Shown in pieces: positions 33,236 through 46,303 of a DNA stretch of 64,000 nucleotides (position 1 is the first letter of the stretch; the number at the start of each line of letters is the position of its first letter). The position numbers and the translations under genes were made by a program. Origin of the DNA: Coccinella septempunctata (Eukaryota > Arthropoda > Insecta > Coleoptera > Coccinellidae); contig NC_058193.1 in NCBI RefSeq assembly GCF_907165205.1, forward strand, positions 29,277,521 through 29,341,520, read 5' to 3'. Under the pieces are notes generated by a model, which saw only the letters and a list, made by a program, of their open reading frames with translations, ran no database searches and was not told the origin of the DNA.

Positions 33236-36200
33236 TCATGAATTGAGTTCATCTTGAATTTGTTGTAAGCTCTTGCCCTTTGTTTCGATCACGAAAAATA
33301 CGACAAACAACGTAGCGAATACACCACATCCTGAGAAAAACCAGAAGATGATTCCCATCCCTATGGATTCACTGAGGGTGGGATACGTATATGTGATTAT
33401 GAAACCGCAAATCCAGCATACCGCTGATGCCCCTGATGCTGCCAAGTCTTTTATGTTAGAAGGAAACAGTTCTCCCAACACAGCCCATGGGATAGGTCCA
33501 GACGCTGTGTTGTAAGCTGTGATGTAGATAACCAGAGTAGTGACAGGAAGCCAGCTGTAATTTTCGACAGAACTCTTGTCGTTTTTCTGCATGAAGAAGT
33601 ACAAACCGATGAATATCTGCACCACCAACATGCAAACATGCGATATGATTAGCAGAATCTTTCTTCCCGACCTATCGGAAGCTATTGGTGTGATAAAACT
33701 GGTTAAGAATTGCACCAAAGCTATGATGATAGGTCCGTATTCCTTCGGCATACTGCCACCAGCTGCTTCGAAGATGGTTGTACCGTTGAAGAGCACTATG
33801 TTGATCCCTGAGAATTGCTGGAAGAATATGAGTCCTGCTCCGATGAGGAAAGCTTTGCGGTTTCCCCTATCAGTGAAAATATCCATGAAAGATCCACCTT
33901 CAGATTTCTCAACAGTTACTTTTATTTCGCTCAGTTCTTTGCTAACATCGTAGGTGCCTCTTATGGACCTTAGCGATTCTTCAGCTTTACTGTAGTCTTT
34001 CTTGATGAGGAAATACGGACTCTCCGGGCAGAAAATGAAGAACAGAACTATAAAGATAGCAGGGAATATGGCCAGGATCAAGTTGAACCACATGAATTCG
34101 ACGTAAGGACCTAGTGTCACTGATGTTAGCAGTCCGAGGCAGATGAAAACGTTCATAGCTGCCCCTAGCATTCCCCTGTTGGAGTCCTCAGCGATCTCGC
34201 CACTGTACATCGGTATAACAGTGAATACTCCCCCAAGTGCCAGTCCAGCGAACGCCCTAGCGAAGAGAAAGCAGTAAAGGTTTCCGCTGAAGGCCAGTAA
34301 AAGGTAGCTGACGAGGAAAGGGACTCCGAGGAACACCAAGATTGGCTTCCGCCCGAACTGACCGGCCATCAAGCCGAATAAGGGGGCGCCAAAAATAGCA
34401 CCGACTGTCAGCAGGCAAGACATCCATACTGATTCTGGGCTGCTGTTATCATATTGCTGGTCTAGGGGTGTGTCACCTGCGCTTAGTTTCACTTGAATAG
34501 GTGAAAACCATGTTAGGCAGGTACCGCAAACGAAGGAGACGATCTGAGCTGAAAAAAATAAGAAATTTAACACGTATCTGGCGGGGAAAATAAAAATGAG
34601 AAAAGTACTGCGCTTTTGCAATTTCATAACTATAGTGGTCATCGATGTGGGGGTGTTTACTAAAGATATTTAGTTGATGTGGCCGATACTTGATTATAAT
34701 CTACGAGGATGTATTGATATCTAGTTAGCCTAGACCAGTTCCATGCATAAAAAATATTGCGTTACCATAGAAACGAACAATAACTCATTAGAAGTGTCAG
34801 TGTGAAGTTTGAGGTCAAAAAAGTAAACCAGAGTTACGCAATGAATCAAAAGAAAATGTCCACCGAAATTGTGAAAATCGAAAAATTGGACTATCGAGTC
34901 ATCATCGAGTATCTGTATTTAAAAGGGTTAAGAAGTAAGCAGATTTACGAAGATATGCTTAATACCCTTGGTGATCAATATCCTTCGTACTTATGCGACC
35001 GTGAAAAATTTGACTGCAAGCTTCAAAAGAGGTAAATTTTCCATTGAAGATGATGACCGATCGGGAAGGCCAGTTTCTGTGTCAGTCCCCGAAAATATGC
35101 AGTTCTTGACATAATTTTATCAGAGCGTCGAATTGGGCTAAAACGGATATCTGAAGCACTGAATATTTCATACGAACGCGTTCATCATATAGTTCACGTC
35201 AATTTGGACATGAGAAAAATTGCTGCAAAATGGATCCCCAAATGTTCGAATGTTGACCAAAAGCGTGCAAGGGTAGAAGCATCGCGTTCGATCTGTGCTC
35301 GATTTGAAAACGATGTAGACTTCTCTAACCGAATTTTTACTATGGATGAGACTTAGTTACATATCTACGATCCAGAAAAAAAGCAACAATCGATGGAATG
35401 GCGACACTCTGGTTCTCCAAGACCTAAGAAGTTTCGTGTCCAAAAATCTGCTGGAAAAGTTCTTGCTTCAATTTTTTGGGATTGCCATGGAGGAATCATG
35501 ATTGATTTTTTGGATAAGGGTAGAACAAAACCGGAGATTACTATTCGACATGGGACACGGGAAAAATTTATCCAAAAGGTGTTTTGTTTTTGCAGGACAA
35601 CGCCCCTGCACACAAATCTCCATGTGGACATTAGTAAAAATCAAATTCTGCTCGACTGGAGTCACATCAATGTTGCAAATATTTCTAGGATGATAACTGA
35701 AACGCTGGTGTATTCATGAGTGTTTTCAAATTGCATTCTTAATTGACTGGTTATATACCAGAACAACAGTGTGTGTGTGTTTTTCAATGTAATGATGAAA
35801 TTTTGGAATCGAGCAAAGAAAAATCAAGACTGGAATTGCAAAATAATCTCCGTTTTTGTTGTTTAGATTCTGATCACATCATAGCTCTATTTTGGAGCAC
35901 CCACAAGTAGGTATATTCTTTGATTACATCCAATAAACTTCACTTTTCTGTTCTTCTGAAAGCAGTAAATTTTTAACTTTATTCTTCTTCTTAGAGATTG
36001 TAACCAAGAAAAACCAACAATTTAAATGAAAAATATAACGTTGCATAACACAATTCAAAAATAATTATTGATGATTTCAATGTAGTAATTTTACCAATTA
36101 ATCAGTAGACACAAACTAAATGGTCACTCCCTGAATTCCTTAAACTGAAGCATTTCGGGAAACTAGATTTCAAAAAGCTTAAGATCTCTCCATTAGAGCT

Positions 36201-38676
36201 ACGCAATTTTTTCTCTTTCGTTAGTTAGTTGAAGTGGAAATGAGGAATGGAAAAAAGAGAATAGTTCTATAGAATATATAAATTGTTCTCATTTCAAAGA
36301 TTCAAGGACCTCCATATATAACAAAATAATCAACCAAGATATTATCTTGAACACCAACAAGAACAAATTGTTCAAAACAGCGCGTTAATTCAATGATGTG
36401 AGTGGAAAACCCTATAAAATGAAAAACACGATTACTGAGAAGATCAATTCTGGTAATTTCCTCTTATTAAAATCCTGTTACACAATTTCGCGAATCAAGA
36501 GAAAATGTCTAAAAGATGCCTGTTGTTACCTAGAGCTGTAACAACATCAGCTTTTACAATTATCCAATAGTCAACGTTTTATGTTTAATGAATCTCATAC
36601 CTAGGTGAAGTTTAATAGCATGAAGTTGGAAGATTTATTTCTACGGTAGAAAATTGGTATCTTTTATTTACCTCATGGCCGACTCTTGTTCGAATATAAA
36701 AACATCTTATGAGTAAAGCAGCTGACACAAAACATGCCTGTTTTTTGTTTTCTTCTACATTAAATGCTTCTGACAAAAATTGTATTCATTATACCAAATC
36801 TACAAAGTTTATAGCTCTACGGAGAATGAGAAAAATATGAGAAAAAGAATCACCTTGTAGATGTACTTAATCAACATAAGTAGATAATCCATATAATCTG
36901 TGTATTTCCTCAATAGAATTATGATTACACATTATGAGAATATGGGTATTAACCAACTATGTGTCCTATCGTAGTTGAAACATTTCCGTATTCAACTTAT
37001 CATAAACATTCGAAGAATGATTTGTCCATGACCGTATTTTTTGTTTTGTGACATACATAATAATGAAAATGCTACAAAATTGATACAGATCGAAATTCAG
37101 CAAACCACTCAAAGATAATAATCATTGTTATCATTTGCTTTTGAGAATATCAGGTTAAGAAAACCATTGAACTGATTCAATGCAAACAAACTAATAAACA
37201 TGAAATTGAGGGAGAGGGGGTGTAATAATAATTTATTATAGTAAATTTAGCACGTTTTCAATGCCCTATTATTTGAAATGATGAACTGAAACAAATTTAA
37301 GGTGACAACAGATCTCAGATTTTTTCCCTGCGGTATTTTTTTTTTTATTTCTTTCACCATACTGAATATTTTGATAGGTTTCGATTCAAGGATTACCTTG
37401 ATTTCGATTTAGTTTTAGGTGGCACCTATCCATTCTTTATTTACTCTTCGAAGCATGATTCAGTAAACATTGAATAAATAAAATTAGAACATGTTATTGT
37501 TGAATGTTGATGACGGAAATAGTACTACTAACAAGTTGTTGCCAAGTATTTTGGCCTGTGTCAAGGTTTCGTTTTCAGTTCTAATAGAGATGTCGCTTTT
37601 ACTATAGAATATTTGAGATATTTGATAGCATGAAATTTTTCGGAAATAATTCCGGATAAACAAATTGCATTTAGAGAGAAATGGCGACCGAAAAACAGAT
37701 GGAAAAATTAACTGACATTTTATGGAATTTAAAATACAAGTATTCATTCTCTTCAACGAGAAATTTTTGAATCAAAACTAGAAATGCCAAACGCACTACG
37801 ATGATGAGACTTTCTATATATCTGATCAGAATATTGTACATAATGAATCGAATTTGGAATTTCTATTTCGAAAAATACGCTCTTATTAAAATATAGAGGA
37901 GAATCTGTAAACTTATCGAATTGTTCGATATCAAATCAAAATTTGCTTTTGAATCATTGACGTCAGTTATATTCAATGCACATATAACGATGGAACTGAT
38001 AACTGATTAGTTGTGAAGACGCATCAATAAAATTTTCATATTTCAACATCTGATTTTCCATCATTACTTTTTTGAAACAGAATTATTTGCCTAGGTATTC
38101 GCAATTTGGATTTTCGAGAAGAAATTGGAGAATTGTGGAGAAGTTTCCAAACTCGTTAAAATTTCACAAATAATTCGAAACCTTATTTGAATTTTGAAGT
38201 GATAATGGTCATGTGCAGAAGAAAGTCATATTCGGTATTTATGAATCTTATTTTTCCTAAAAGGATTATATACTGAGAGCATAAAATTTGAACTAAAACT
38301 AAAATAACGAGCCTAACAAAGTCTTAATCTCTCCAATTATTTCAGTTAATTCTTTATATCGAATGAAGAAAAAAATGATTTTTGTTCACTGAGAAAATGC
38401 CCAATTTTCCCAGATCGTGGAATCATCAATTTTGACTTTACTAATGAATAATTTTCCAAATTAAAAACTATTGAATTTTGAGTAATGATAATATATGTAA
38501 AATGTATACTTGATGAAAAATTGAATGAATATTCAATTGAAAACTGACACGAACTTGTCAGTTCTTCTGTTCTGTTGTATGTTGTATATTTCGAAAATTG
38601 TAGGGATGATGCAGTTTTTTGAGTTCTTACCGATAGCTGAGATGATGTAGATCTTCATACCAGATGAAGCTCCCAT
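33236..38676 (-). CDS. Tret1-like sugar transporter 2 (two exons)
   Basis: MFS sugar porter, plasma membrane. Exon 1 is 38676-38631 (MGASSGMKIYIISAI plus one base) and exon 2 is 34548-33236, giving 452 residues. The phase-1 junction is at the same helix-1 position as in the two neighbours and reads YIISAIAQIVSFVCGTCLTW. Motifs are FGRKPIL, PESPYFL, QQFSGINIVLF, GPIPWAVLGELFP and ETKGKSL. An in-frame ATG at 34642 would give a 468-residue form, but it lies in the intron before a clear TTTTTTTCAG acceptor, so I prefer the spliced start. The 4.1-kb intron holds a truncated mariner in antisense orientation. Confidence 0.9.
34704..35635 (+). mobile_element. mariner element, 3'-truncated, antisense to transporter 2
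   Basis: It starts CGAGGATGTATTGATATCTAG after a TA, like the mariner copy at 5589-7240. The plus strand encodes MSTEIVKIEKLDYRVIIEYL (34857), the DNA-binding region, RIGLKRISEALNISYERVHH, and the first catalytic motif IFTMDET (followed by a stop where Trp is expected), then WRHSGSPRPKKFRVQKS and FWDCHGGIMIDFLDKG. Frames shift near 34990 and 35110. Similarity ends near 35620-35635, before the third catalytic aspartate, so about the last quarter and the right terminal repeat are missing. Inactive. Confidence 0.85.
35640..38630. other. Intron of transporter 2, nothing recognised
   Basis: AT-rich unique-looking sequence. A short GT microsatellite lies at 35771-35780. No gene or transposon ends seen. 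Confidence 0.4.
38631..38676 (-). CDS. First coding exon of Tret1-like transporter 2
   Basis: Encodes the cytosolic N-terminus and the start of helix 1 and ends in a GTAAGA donor. The upstream sequence at 38677-39150 should hold the 5' UTR and promoter; no clear TATA box is seen. Confidence 0.75.
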
Positions 38677-41600
38677 TTTCAAAAACAGTTTCGATCGGCG
38701 CTGGAAAAACACGAACTAAAACAATTTGTATCGATCAGTTCGGTTCATAATGATTAGCTATTATCTCTTGAGAATGTCAAGTACATCACTGATAAAATCC
38801 GGTGAATAATTTAACAAATCACATACACTCAAAATTTGCACCCAACAAATCATACACAATGGTGTCAAAACGATTTTGAACCAATCGGGTGTGAGGATAA
38901 TAGCAAACTGAACTTGTACTGCTGAAATACTGCACCGAGCTGCTGGAAATGACCATGCAACAGGACAACTTCTTCCGATGTGGATGTTGTAATGATTTTA
39001 GGTAATGGAGATATTATCCAATAATGAGTTATCGCGAATTTGGACCTTCGAGCTTAATGGCGCTAGTCTGGTTATCAGAACATATACAAATTAATTTTGT
39101 TCTGCTATAGATCTTCCGTTCGAAAATGCTCTGCTTCACTACTGTGGATCATGATAGGTTTATATAGTTTCAGGTGGGAAAGGGATTATTATACATTTCA
39201 GGATGAAGGAATTGCCTTATCGAACTTTAAGATCCTTTTTTGAACTTCATTTTCCAAGATTATCGAGTTTTACAAATTGAATCAAAAGGCCAAAACTGAA
39301 CTTCTCATAAACTTATGAAATAAATGGAATTGTGACTTTATTTTATCAACTTAATGATCCTTTTGATGGTAACCCAATAATTCGATCATTTCAAGAGTTT
39401 AAAAATCATTGAATTTTGCTTTTATTTCTTTCTGAGTGTTTTGAAATGAAATTATCTTTAATTTTTTTTCACAAAAAGGGCATTGAATTGCACAAGTTAG
39501 TATGGTTTTGACTTTCTGTGGCTATGAACTATAAATATTGTATTTATTTTGTTATAAATTTTACAAAAACAGCTTTTGTTACTGAGAATTTAATTGAATT
39601 GAATCATTTTCGTGATATTCATATTGTGAGTCAGTATATAAGTATGGATGATTACATCAGTAAATGCTTTGTTTTTAAATGTGAAATCACTTTTCATAAA
39701 AGTTATTGAGTATTCATTTCTTACTTTTCATTTGATATTTTTGAAATCTTTTGAATTCCTTAAATTCTTCAATATCTCGTTGACATTTCTAGATATTTAT
39801 AAAAAAATTTGGAACAACCACGATAGAATTACGACCGATATTCTGATGTAGATCAAATATTTATTTTCAGATCAGTGGCGTCTGATCATTGTTTTTCAAA
39901 TTCGATAACTTTTTTTCAAAGTTCTAATCAGTGTTCACAGAAATGACCTCTTAGTGTTTCTAATAGGGATTGGTATACAACAAAATTGGCTAAGGTTGGC
40001 ATGTACCGCTGAGCCAATATTCAAAATGAAGTAAAAGAAGAAGAGAAACGGAGGGCAGAGCAATCTGCATTTTATTCCTCTTAATTAAAAATCATTTGTG
40101 ACGCAAGTACCTAACTGCTATCCATTCTTCTTTTTGAAACAATAGAAAAAGCAGGATATCTATGAGTAGGTAAATTTCCATTGAACGATGCTTCATTTAA
40201 CTCTCATAATTATTGCACAAAATAATTATCATTATCAGATAATATTAGAGTGGGAAGTGAAAGAATGTTTCGTTATAATATGACAAAAATTATTGCCTAA
40301 AGTGCTTTTTACCGATATGCTAAATGCTGTACCTGATGTCTGTTTTTTCCAGTTCGGAACCATCCAAGGTTGATTCATTTTTCAGAGAGTAGAATGTTTC
40401 ATGTTAAATTTAGTGGCCTACCTTGCTTCAAAAAAATTGTTCATTCAAGATGGCTCTGAGCTAATACAATTTCAAATTAATATTACACCCATAAATGTTA
40501 ACTGAATCTCAGTACAGCCGATAGCAAGAATTCATAGATTTCTAATCCTGCTTTCCTTTAGGTCAAAGCTGTTTTCAATCATTTTTTCGTCTCATTCTCA
40601 ATTCTATCACAGAGAAAAGTTCTGTATTTTAAAAATTTTCCCGTTAAAAATACAGTCTTTATATAAATGATTTTTTCATCATTTCTAAATTCTGTGATAT
40701 TTACTTCAAAACAAGCACAGAATATCAATTTAAAGCCAACTGAGATGTCACAATCCTCTATAAAGACCCTGTATATTTTAATCCTCAACGAAAGAATGTT
40801 CATGAACTTTTGTTGTGCCTCTGCAATTATATTAGAAATGACACGTATATTCGTTTTCCCTTGAGACTTTAAAAACAAACTAATAGATAGAGCGTACTTA
40901 CATGCTTAAGCTTAAAATTGCATGTTTATTTTAATTATTAGTGTATAGTAATTTTGAAACATTATTTTCAATATGGATATTGCACCAATCATGGGGGTAA
41001 CTATTTCAAATAAAATGTTACTGTATTTCAAGACGAAAATAGTCGTAAAAATGTTTCCTACAGAAATGTTGAAAAAATTATTTCTCATTTTTTCAATAGC
41101 ATCTTTATGTTGAAGTTTATCTAAAATATGAAATATCATTGCTTCAAATAAACTGTTTCAGTGTATCGAGCGGAAAGTAAACTCATGATTAAATATGATA
41201 CCATATTAGTTTCTTATTTTAGAATGAAAAATGGAGACACAACTTTGTACATTTTGTGAATGGGACAATTATCCAATATTGCAGAAAGGTTTTCATTGGG
41301 TCAGAAGGTCAGACATGATTGCTCTTGAAATTGTAACAGGAAAGAACTTCTGCAGTCATTATCAGTCATTTTGATCAAAATGCTCAATAATCTGCTATGC
41401 TTTGTGTTGAAAAGGATGTTAAATGATTCAAAATTGTAACAATCTAACCGAGGATCAGGCAATGTACGAGTCTAAAGAGAAAGATTATATCGTTTTGAGA
41501 TAAAAATTTGGGTGAGTGGTCTGGGTTTTCTGAACGATTATGAAAATGAAAATTGTATACATTGATTTATTATTGCTGAGGTAATTTTTCAAAACATTCA

Positions 41601-43480
41601 CATCATATATGTTTGCCCTGCACTCCAGACTCCAGATAATACAAAAAAATTGTATGTCATGGACTCCTATTGGACCTGAAATCTAACCCAGCTGTTCTAG
41701 TTTGTGACATGTACTTTTTTGGCTGTTTCAAACTTCAATTCTCAACCCCGCGAATTTTTATATCCTATAAATAAGATGGTGGGCTTTCATTTGTCTAATG
41801 ATATGTAGAATTGAATAAATTAATTCATTAAAAAAGAGTTGCGATCTTTAAGCACAACTAATTTCATGATATCAGGTATTAATTTTTAACTGTCACACAT
41901 TATCGAGAGATAAGTCAAGAAATGATGAAGATCACAAAAGTAATTTTTTGAAAATGGTAAAAGGAATGGTTGCGCATTATCAAAATTATGTTGGTTGTTT
42001 GAAGAACTTCGAAACGTATATTTTTTCATTACATTTATGATGGACACAAAAAAAATTATTCTGGGAGTAAAAAAAATTGAACCTTTCTTTGTTATAATTA
42101 TCCTCTGCATAATCTGTAGATATTAAGAATGGATTACTATGATTTTCCGATATGATAACGACCAATAAATAATATGAGCATTGTCAACCATACAATTGAA
42201 TATTTTTCCTTATGATGAATTTTTACTCTCGATGATAAACGATTCAATGAAATATTTCACCTACATGATTACTCGGAAATAAAATTTTTCATGGTGTACC
42301 CACATGTTCAATGAGTGTTCGTTTTATTCCTCTGCCAGTACCTAGAGTTCAGAGATGTTTCAATTCGAATTTTCATAAACAATGAAAATTTTATCCAGGA
42401 TTCATGAAAATCAGATGAAGATTTTTTTTTAAAGTTGAATTTGGAATGTTAAGATCACAATGTCATTATCCTGAAGTTGGAGTATTTTTGAATACGGACC
42501 TGGGCGATTGCCGTTCTTTGGGATTTTTTTTTTGGGTCGCAACCACATCACCTGATCGCAGTTAACGGTGACTTAATGGAGGTACCTGCCCCCAAGAGTA
42601 AGTAGTTTTGCTCATTATCCCTGGTCGGACATGGTAAAAATCCGGCAAGAATTTTTCGAAACAGCCACGTAATTTTCAAAGGGTACAATTAGAATGCAAC
42701 ATCGAAACCTGTCCTCTGGTTTACGGTTTTCTAATCTTCAGGAGTGCGCCAACTTGAAAAATGCCCCTGCAAATAATTGACAGTAATTTTGTGTAATCGG
42801 TAATATGATTCGTATACTCATCAAGACAGACAACTATCACTGGTCGTAACTCACTCATACGATCATCAGACTGAAGAAAAATTTAATTTTATAGTATTTG
42901 ATGGAATTCCGAGAACACCCTAGTATATGAATGGAGGTCAAATATGATTGAAGTTCAGTTGAATTGACTCCTTCAGGAAGGAGTAGGTCATTTTTACTGA
43001 ACTTTTCAGGAACAGCCATCATGGAAAAGTAAGAAATTGGGAGGAAAAATGATTTGATCCTAATTTCGTTATGGAAAAAACTTCAACAACTGATGTGATT
43101 GCAGCATAAAATTTCCTTGCAAATACGAAATTCTATTAAAAAAAAATTTTAGCTTTTGAAAGCTTTATGGTATGAAGCACTAATTGTTCTCAGTCATGGA
43201 AATTTGTGCATTGGAGACAGTAGCGTATCCAGGGGTGATTTGAGAGGTGATATCATAATTTTATATTTGAAATTCTGTAAAAACCAGATTGGGTGTGAAA
43301 CTGGTGTTTTAAATTTTACATGTCTGAAACACGTCAACGAAACATATTCTCAAGCTTTTTAAAAGGTCTGTGATATATTTACCATCATCTATTAGAACCA
43401 AAAAATTCAATATCGATTGAAATTTATTTTGGGAGGATTTTGCATCTCTTCACAATTCCAGAAGATTTTCAAAAGTAGAT
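38677..43480. other. Intergenic, nothing recognised up to the ribozyme candidate
   Basis: AT-rich. Short open frames (up to 99 codons) show no recognisable protein. A mildly GC-richer block at 42500-42620 is unassigned. Confidence 0.35.
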
Positions 43481-43532
43481 TTTTTTCGTCTGATGAAGGA
43501 GTCTGATATAGACTCCGAAACGTTACGAAGAA
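43481..43532 (+). ncRNA. Candidate type-I hammerhead ribozyme
   Basis: The elements appear in hammerhead order. Stem I is TTTTTTCGT (43481-43489) pairing with ACGAAGAA (43525-43532). The core CTGATGA is at 43490-43496. Stem II is GGAGTCT, a GATAT loop and AGACTCC (43498-43516). GAAA is at 43517-43520. Then comes the short palindromic ACGT junction with a predicted cleavage site after 43524. A minimal stem III of this kind is known from hammerheads in Penelope-like retroelements. One extra A (43497) between core and stem II departs from the canonical fold. No retroelement reading frame is seen nearby, so this would be a remnant or solo copy. Confidence 0.55.
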
Positions 43533-43598
43533 TTATAATTTCAACGTTATTTATTTTGAGTTCATTGTCAGGCAACAATTTTTTCTAGTTAATTTGCT

Positions 43599-43698
43599 CC
43601 TGACAAATTAGTGCAAGAATTTACGCAGGAGCAAATCGTTGATTTCATTTTTAATTGATTTTGTTTCAGAAATTGGGAGTGAAAGCCCTAAAAGGTTT
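43599..43698 (+). repeat. 100-bp dispersed repeat, inverted partner at 2191-2290
   Basis: Matches the complement of 2191-2290. This copy also has a local inverted repeat, TTTGCTCCTG with CAGGAGCAAA, around its left part. It starts 67 bases after the ribozyme candidate, so the two may belong to one retroelement, though the copy at 2191 lacks the ribozyme. Confidence 0.65.
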
Positions 43699-43699
43699 G

Positions 43700-45250
43700 T
43701 GAAGAGAAAAAATTCAATGTTTAAATAAGATGATATCTATACTCCACATTTATTTTAGCAGTCGGTTGGCCATGAAATAATTTTCTCAAGTTTTTGTAAA
43801 CAGAACGGAATAAGGGTGGCACTCATGCAATGTCGTCAATGTCATAAAGCCGTTGCCACAACTTATATCAATTTTTATTACGAAAATGCCGAAAGTGATT
43901 GAAAAACAGAGAAGACAGGGTTTCAGGAAGTGCTATTTAGAATTCAGGACCGCTCATTCAAATAGTTATACCCTGATATTCTAAAATCCACAATACGTCA
44001 GACGGTAGCGACATATTCAATGTAAAAAAATTTATATAACGTTTCATCTGAATCTAAACGACATATATTTCAGCTGAATATTTACACAATCAGAAAGATT
44101 GTGAATGAAGAGGATGACAAAGATTTTCCTTCTGTTGGGAGACCCAAAAAAGTGGTGGCATTTGAGAATTTTATGTTTGAGTGAATTAATGCTAGTTTAC
44201 TACAGGATTTTCGATGAATTTCATCGTAGAATAATTTTTTTTTCATTTGACGTGTCCTATACATTGTAAATGTCTTGGTACCAATAAATACCTAATTATT
44301 ATCATTATATCAATGTATTAAGATGAACAGCCACAAATACGCGCCAGTTGTCCTGTTAATTATTTATTCATGTGAAATTTTTGTTCAAAGGTTAAGGTCA
44401 TCTTGACTTGAAACTTCCCTTAATTGCTTTTATTTATATTGATGCAAGATGATTTTTGTTGAAGAATTTAACATTCTTGTAATTATCTGTCAATTCCTTC
44501 GGGAGATACCCATTCCCAACCACTGCATAATATGAATTTCATCTTCGGGTTAATATTTTTGAAATCTACAACTGATGTAACGTATTCAAACTTTAGCCAA
44601 AGAAGATAACGAACATTAACTCTCCTCAAGCTAGTGCATATTATGATATTATACTGATCTCTTGTATTTTCCATGCAAATAAGTGATTTGGTATGCCTTC
44701 ATTCAGTTTGTATAAACTTCAATTATATTCGTCACATATTTTCCGAAGAGATTCGACATTGCGATAAAATACGTAATAACAGAAACTTTTACGTAGAACG
44801 GGCAACATAGCGTTGATTTAAAACCCAAAAATGTTTTGACAAGCTTCATAACCCCACATTTTCGTACTATACATAGTGAAATGTGTCAAATTTCCATGGC
44901 CAACCGAGTGCTAAAATAAAAGCGAATGGTATACTAATGATGACTCAAACACCATTGTTTTGCTATCATAACGAAAAGCAATTGTCTTTAATTCTAGGAG
45001 GAAAGAGAGGGAGAGGGTGATTTTCTCGAAGAAGATTACCGCTCGTGATGAAATTCAAGCAGGTTAAATTTCTCCCTTGTAATGAAGTATTGAAGTTTGT
45101 TGCTTTTCGGCAAGGTCACTCATGATGTTTTTTCTAAAATTAGATACATATGTCATTCGCGAAATTGCCAAGCAACAAACTTTCATATTACAATCGAGAA
45201 ATTTTGCCGGAAAAATTTCATCTCCAGTGGTATTACATAATTTGAGAGAA
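43700..45250. other. Intergenic, nothing recognised
   Basis: No gene, RNA or repeat end recognised between the dispersed repeat and the GC-rich MITE. Confidence 0.35.
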
Positions 45251-45252
45251 TA

Positions 45253-45462
45253 AAGGATGATTCATGCTAGACCGCGTCGGAGCCGGGCCGGGACCGACTC
45301 CGGGCCGTTGCAACCGGGTCGCCACTCTGAAAACACGGGCACGGCACGTGTCCCAACCGGTGTAGCGTGGATGGGTCAATTGAAATTGCTCATATAATTC
45401 TTTTACCGTGTCCCGTCCGGGTCCCGGTTCGGACCCGACACGGTCTAGCATGAATCAGCCTT
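45253..45462. mobile_element. GC-rich palindromic MITE just upstream of CacyBP
   Basis: The ends AAGGATGATTCATGCTAGAC and the complement of GTCTAGCATGAATCAGCCTT match over more than 40 bp with few mismatches, and the interior is rich in CCGGG. The flanks read TA or TAA on both sides, which fits a PIF/Harbinger or Tc1-type insertion. A 72-codon open frame on the minus strand is a by-product of the GC content. It ends 92 bases before the CacyBP start codon. Confidence 0.7.
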
Positions 45463-45554
45463 TAAGCTAAAAATCGGTTAGTATTGAAACAATCAAGTTA
45501 GCAAGTCTACTCGATTCTATACACCCCGATCATAGACATTGACAAAACTCAAGT

Positions 45555-46238
45555 ATGACAGAAATGGAACGACAAATTAACGAGATAAGCAAAGATATAT
45601 TCGAGATAGAATCCCTCCTCAATGTTTCCAGAAGGCAGAGAATCAAAAATTTCCTCAGTCTCGAACTGCGGAAACTAATATCCGAAAAACGTCAGCTTGA
45701 AGAATCTTTCAGGGACGAGAAAACAAGCGAAGCTAAGAAGAACAGAGACCCTTTGGATGTGAAGAACGTCCGAGTGAAAATCGACAATTATGCTTGGGAC
45801 CAATCTCCCAAGTACGTAAAATTTTTTTTGACCCTGAAGAAAGTCCACCAATTAGATTCGGAAGATATCAAGTGTCAATTCGGTTCGGATTATTTATCTT
45901 TAACCGTGAAAAATTTGGAAAATAAGGATTATTTCTTCGATGTCCAGAAACTGTTGCATCCAGTCGTTCCAGAAAAGAGCTATTGGAGGGTTAAATCTGA
46001 TACCATCGTTATATTTCTGGTTAAGTCCAGCGCATTGAAATGGCCGTTTTTGACTAGGATTGACGAAGAAAGCGCATCCAAGAAGAACAATAAATATGGA
46101 GTGGATAAGACCGAGAAGCACGACGAGAATAGTCTATTTTCTCTCGTGAAGGATATGTATGAGAAGGGAGATGATAGGCTCAAGAGAACAATAGCCCAAG
46201 CTTGGACTGAAGGTCAATCTAGTAAAGGCTACATATGA
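45555..46238 (+). CDS. CacyBP: Calcyclin-binding protein / Siah-interacting protein (intronless)
   Basis: Adaptor that links Siah-1 to Skp1-containing ubiquitin ligases (beta-catenin turnover in vertebrates) and binds S100 proteins and Hsp90-type partners; cytosolic and nuclear. The 227 residues match the usual family length. Residues 1-55 form the helical Siah-interacting hairpin (MERQINEISKDIFEIESLL). A CS domain (about 72-165) carries VKIDNYAWDQSPKYVKFFLT and YWRVKSDTIVIFLVK. The SGS domain ends KRTIAQAWTEGQ. The frame is uninterrupted and ends TGA, with AATAAA at 46304-46309. The lack of introns may be normal for insects or may mark a retrocopy; the intact frame argues for a working gene. 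Confidence 0.95.
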   Translation: MTEMERQINEISKDIFEIESLLNVSRRQRIKNFLSLELRKLISEKRQLEESFRDEKTSEAKKNRDPLDVKNVRVKIDNYAWDQSPKYVKFFLTLKKVHQLDSEDIKCQFGSDYLSLTVKNLENKDYFFDVQKLLHPVVPEKSYWRVKSDTIVIFLVKSSALKWPFLTRIDEESASKKNNKYGVDKTEKHDENSLFSLVKDMYEKGDDRLKRTIAQAWTEGQSSKGYI

Positions 46239-46303
46239 AACAGTAGCATTTCGAAGTTAATTACACAAATACTTATATCTTCTACCTTTCATTGTTTTGT
46301 ATC

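Noticed and set aside
34549..34642. N-terminal extension of transporter 2 from an in-frame ATG at 34642
   Set aside because: A strong acceptor separates it from the exon, and the upstream exon at 38676 gives the family-typical start with matching phase.
35765..35785. GT microsatellite
   Set aside because: Too short to be informative.
45233..45451. 72-codon GC-rich open frame on the minus strand
   Set aside because: It lies wholly inside the palindromic MITE.
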